A DNA stretch of 5,085 nucleotides from Deltaproteobacteria bacterium (GTDB lineage: Bacteria; Desulfobacterota; GWC2-55-46; S146-73): positions 1 through 5,085 of the forward strand of contig WGFF01000110.1 of NCBI GenBank assembly GCA_015492355.1, read 5' to 3'. Below are positions 3,759 through 5,085 of this stretch, piece by piece. The notes under the pieces are model-generated. The model did not search any database. It was not told the DNA's origin and saw nothing but the letters and a program-made list of their open reading frames with translations. The first letter of the stretch is position 1, and every line of letters begins with the position of its first letter. The translations under genes and the position numbers were made by a program.

Positions 3759-5085
3759 AGAAGGGATTGGTGGAGAGGACGGTAGTCCTGCTGGTCGGTC
3801 TGTGTGTTTTGTCTCTTATCTTTTCCACTTCTGCCTCTGCCTATACACACACGAAGTCGAAGATAAAGTGGAAGGAATACTCCCAGAAGGCTTTTGAGCA
3901 GGCAGAAAAGGAGGGTAAACCCATCTTCATGCTCATAACAGCGGTGTGGTGTTACTGGTGCCATGTGTACGAGGAGAAGAGCCTTGCAGAGGACAGTGTG
4001 GCAGAGTACATAAACAAGAACTACATTCCCATATTCGTAGACTTCGATGAGAGGAAGGATATCGCAAGGAGGTATCCTGCATCTGGCCTTCCCACAACTG
4101 TTATATTCGCACCTGACGGTACAGAACTTATAAGTGTTCCAGGTTATATACCTGCGGACAAACTCGTGGAGAACCTGAAAAAGACGGTCGAGTACATAAA
4201 GAAGGATTACAAGCCCCTTGAGAAGAAGAAGACAAAGAAGACCTCAAGGGGTATAAGGATACCAGAGGACAAGGATTTTAAGTCCTATGTAAAGGGCTTT
4301 GTGGACATGGCACGTTCTTCCTATGATAGTGCCTATGGTGGATTTGGCATGAGGGAGAAGGAGCCATACACACAGATATTCCTGCGCCTTCTTGACTATT
4401 CCACCACAGTGGATGACAAGGAGGTCCTCGAGATGGTCATAAACACCATAGACCACATGGCAGGATTGAGCCAGAAGATAGACAAAAAGGGCAAGAGACC
4501 CGGGTTCGATGAGCTTGTGGAACTGAGGGCAAGGGAACGTACAGACATACAGGATGTGGCAAGGCTGCAGACAGAGGATATAATCGTTGGTATATACGAC
4601 AGTGTGGAAGGGGGGTTTTTCCGTTACGCAACGAGGAGGGACTGGACTGTACCCCACTACGAAAAGATGCTCACTGATAATGCTGAACTCATACTCCTCT
4701 TTCTTAAAGCCTACAGTGTGACAGGCAACGAGAAGTATAGAGAGATAGCACAGAAGTCCATAGAGTACGTGCTCAACAACCTGTATGACAAAGACGATGG
4801 CAGGTTCTACGGCAGTCAGGATGCAGACGAGGTGTACTATCACTTCACAGCGGAGGAACGAAAGAAGGTACCCCCACCAAGGGTGGACAGGAACACCTAT
4901 ACACCATCCAGCTCGAGGATGATAATCACCATGTTCCATGCCTCAGAGATACTCAAGGATCCAGAGTACAGCGATATAGCGCGCAGGGCAGTGGAATTTA
5001 TGCTCAGGGAGCTCGTCACAGACCGCGGTGCATTGAGCTACTACGACTATGAGGATAAGAAGGGACACATAGATGGCAACATAGA
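3755..5085 (+). CDS. Exported thioredoxin-fold DUF255/YyaL-type (SPATA20-like) protein, 3' end outside window
   Basis: The first 443 codons are present and no stop is reached. Residues 1-29 are a Sec signal peptide (MKK start, hydrophobic core about 9-23, cleavage after ASA at 27-29). Residues 38-145 form a thioredoxin-like domain with W65-C66-Y67-W68-C69-H70, the DUF255 WCxWCH active-site pattern, and the expected cis-proline P113 in SGLPTT. A lysine-rich linker lies at about 150-165. The following part resembles the (alpha/alpha) barrel domain of YyaL/SPATA20 proteins: YDSAYGGFG at 190-198, GGFFRYATRRDW at 286-297, VPHYEKMLTDNAEL at 299-312 and GSQDADE at 353-359. The CxxC suggests thiol-disulfide chemistry outside the cytoplasm; the role of the barrel domain is unknown even for studied relatives. 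YyaL homologues are usually cytoplasmic and close to 700 residues, so the export signal is notable. It is probably cotranscribed with the radical SAM gene. Confidence 0.88.
   Translation, partial: MKKGLVERTVVLLVGLCVLSLIFSTSASAYTHTKSKIKWKEYSQKAFEQAEKEGKPIFMLITAVWCYWCHVYEEKSLAEDSVAEYINKNYIPIFVDFDERKDIARRYPASGLPTTVIFAPDGTELISVPGYIPADKLVENLKKTVEYIKKDYKPLEKKKTKKTSRGIRIPEDKDFKSYVKGFVDMARSSYDSAYGGFGMREKEPYTQIFLRLLDYSTTVDDKEVLEMVINTIDHMAGLSQKIDKKGKRPGFDELVELRARERTDIQDVARLQTEDIIVGIYDSVEGGFFRYATRRDWTVPHYEKMLTDNAELILLFLKAYSVTGNEKYREIAQKSIEYVLNNLYDKDDGRFYGSQDADEVYYHFTAEERKKVPPPRVDRNTYTPSSSRMIITMFHASEILKDPEYSDIARRAVEFMLRELVTDRGALSYYDYEDKKGHIDGNI

Noticed and set aside
4244..4939. Long minus-strand open frame of 231 codons.
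   Set aside because: It lies antisense inside the thioredoxin-like gene, whose family motifs are clear in the plus frame. Its predicted protein shows no family motif and it has no SD. It is a shadow of codon bias.

Overview
The window looks bacterial. It has a good sigma-70-type promoter, two Sec-type signal peptides, Shine-Dalgarno (SD) sites rich in G, and a SEC-C metal-binding tail. Codon use leans on AGG for Arg and ATA for Ile at moderate GC. That style would fit a thermophilic or anaerobic lineage such as Nitrospirota or a deltaproteobacterial relative, but this is a weak guess from codon style only. All three main genes lie on the plus strand.

Layout: positions 1-79 hold a promoter and SD. 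Positions 80-1819 encode an exported beta-propeller protein of 579 aa with 14 very regular blades of about 40 residues. Positions 1820-2087 form a gene-free, hairpin-dense leader that contains a closed multi-branch fold and two mutually exclusive hairpins over the only SD-like sequence of the next gene. Positions 2088-3548 encode a B12-binding-type radical SAM protein of 486 aa with a C-terminal SEC-C zinc-binding tail. Positions 3549-3754 hold three imperfect copies of a start-site-like element (TGA, G-run, AGCAGGTATRTC), tiny open frames, and an inverted repeat beside the next SD. From 3755 to the window edge runs the first 443 codons of an exported thioredoxin-fold protein of the DUF255/YyaL (SPATA20-like) family; its 3' end is outside the window.

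How the genes may work together: two of the products are exported (propeller and thioredoxin-like protein), and the enzyme between them is probably cytoplasmic. Gene order and the chained stop/SD/start signals after 3546 suggest the radical SAM gene and the thioredoxin-like gene are translated from one message. A shared pathway, such as maturation of an envelope protein or metabolite, is only inference. The parts most worth following up are the structured leader at 1820-2087, the triplicated start-site element with its chain of tiny ORFs at 3546-3758, and the two domain oddities (SEC-C fused to a B12 radical SAM protein; a signal peptide on a YyaL-type protein).
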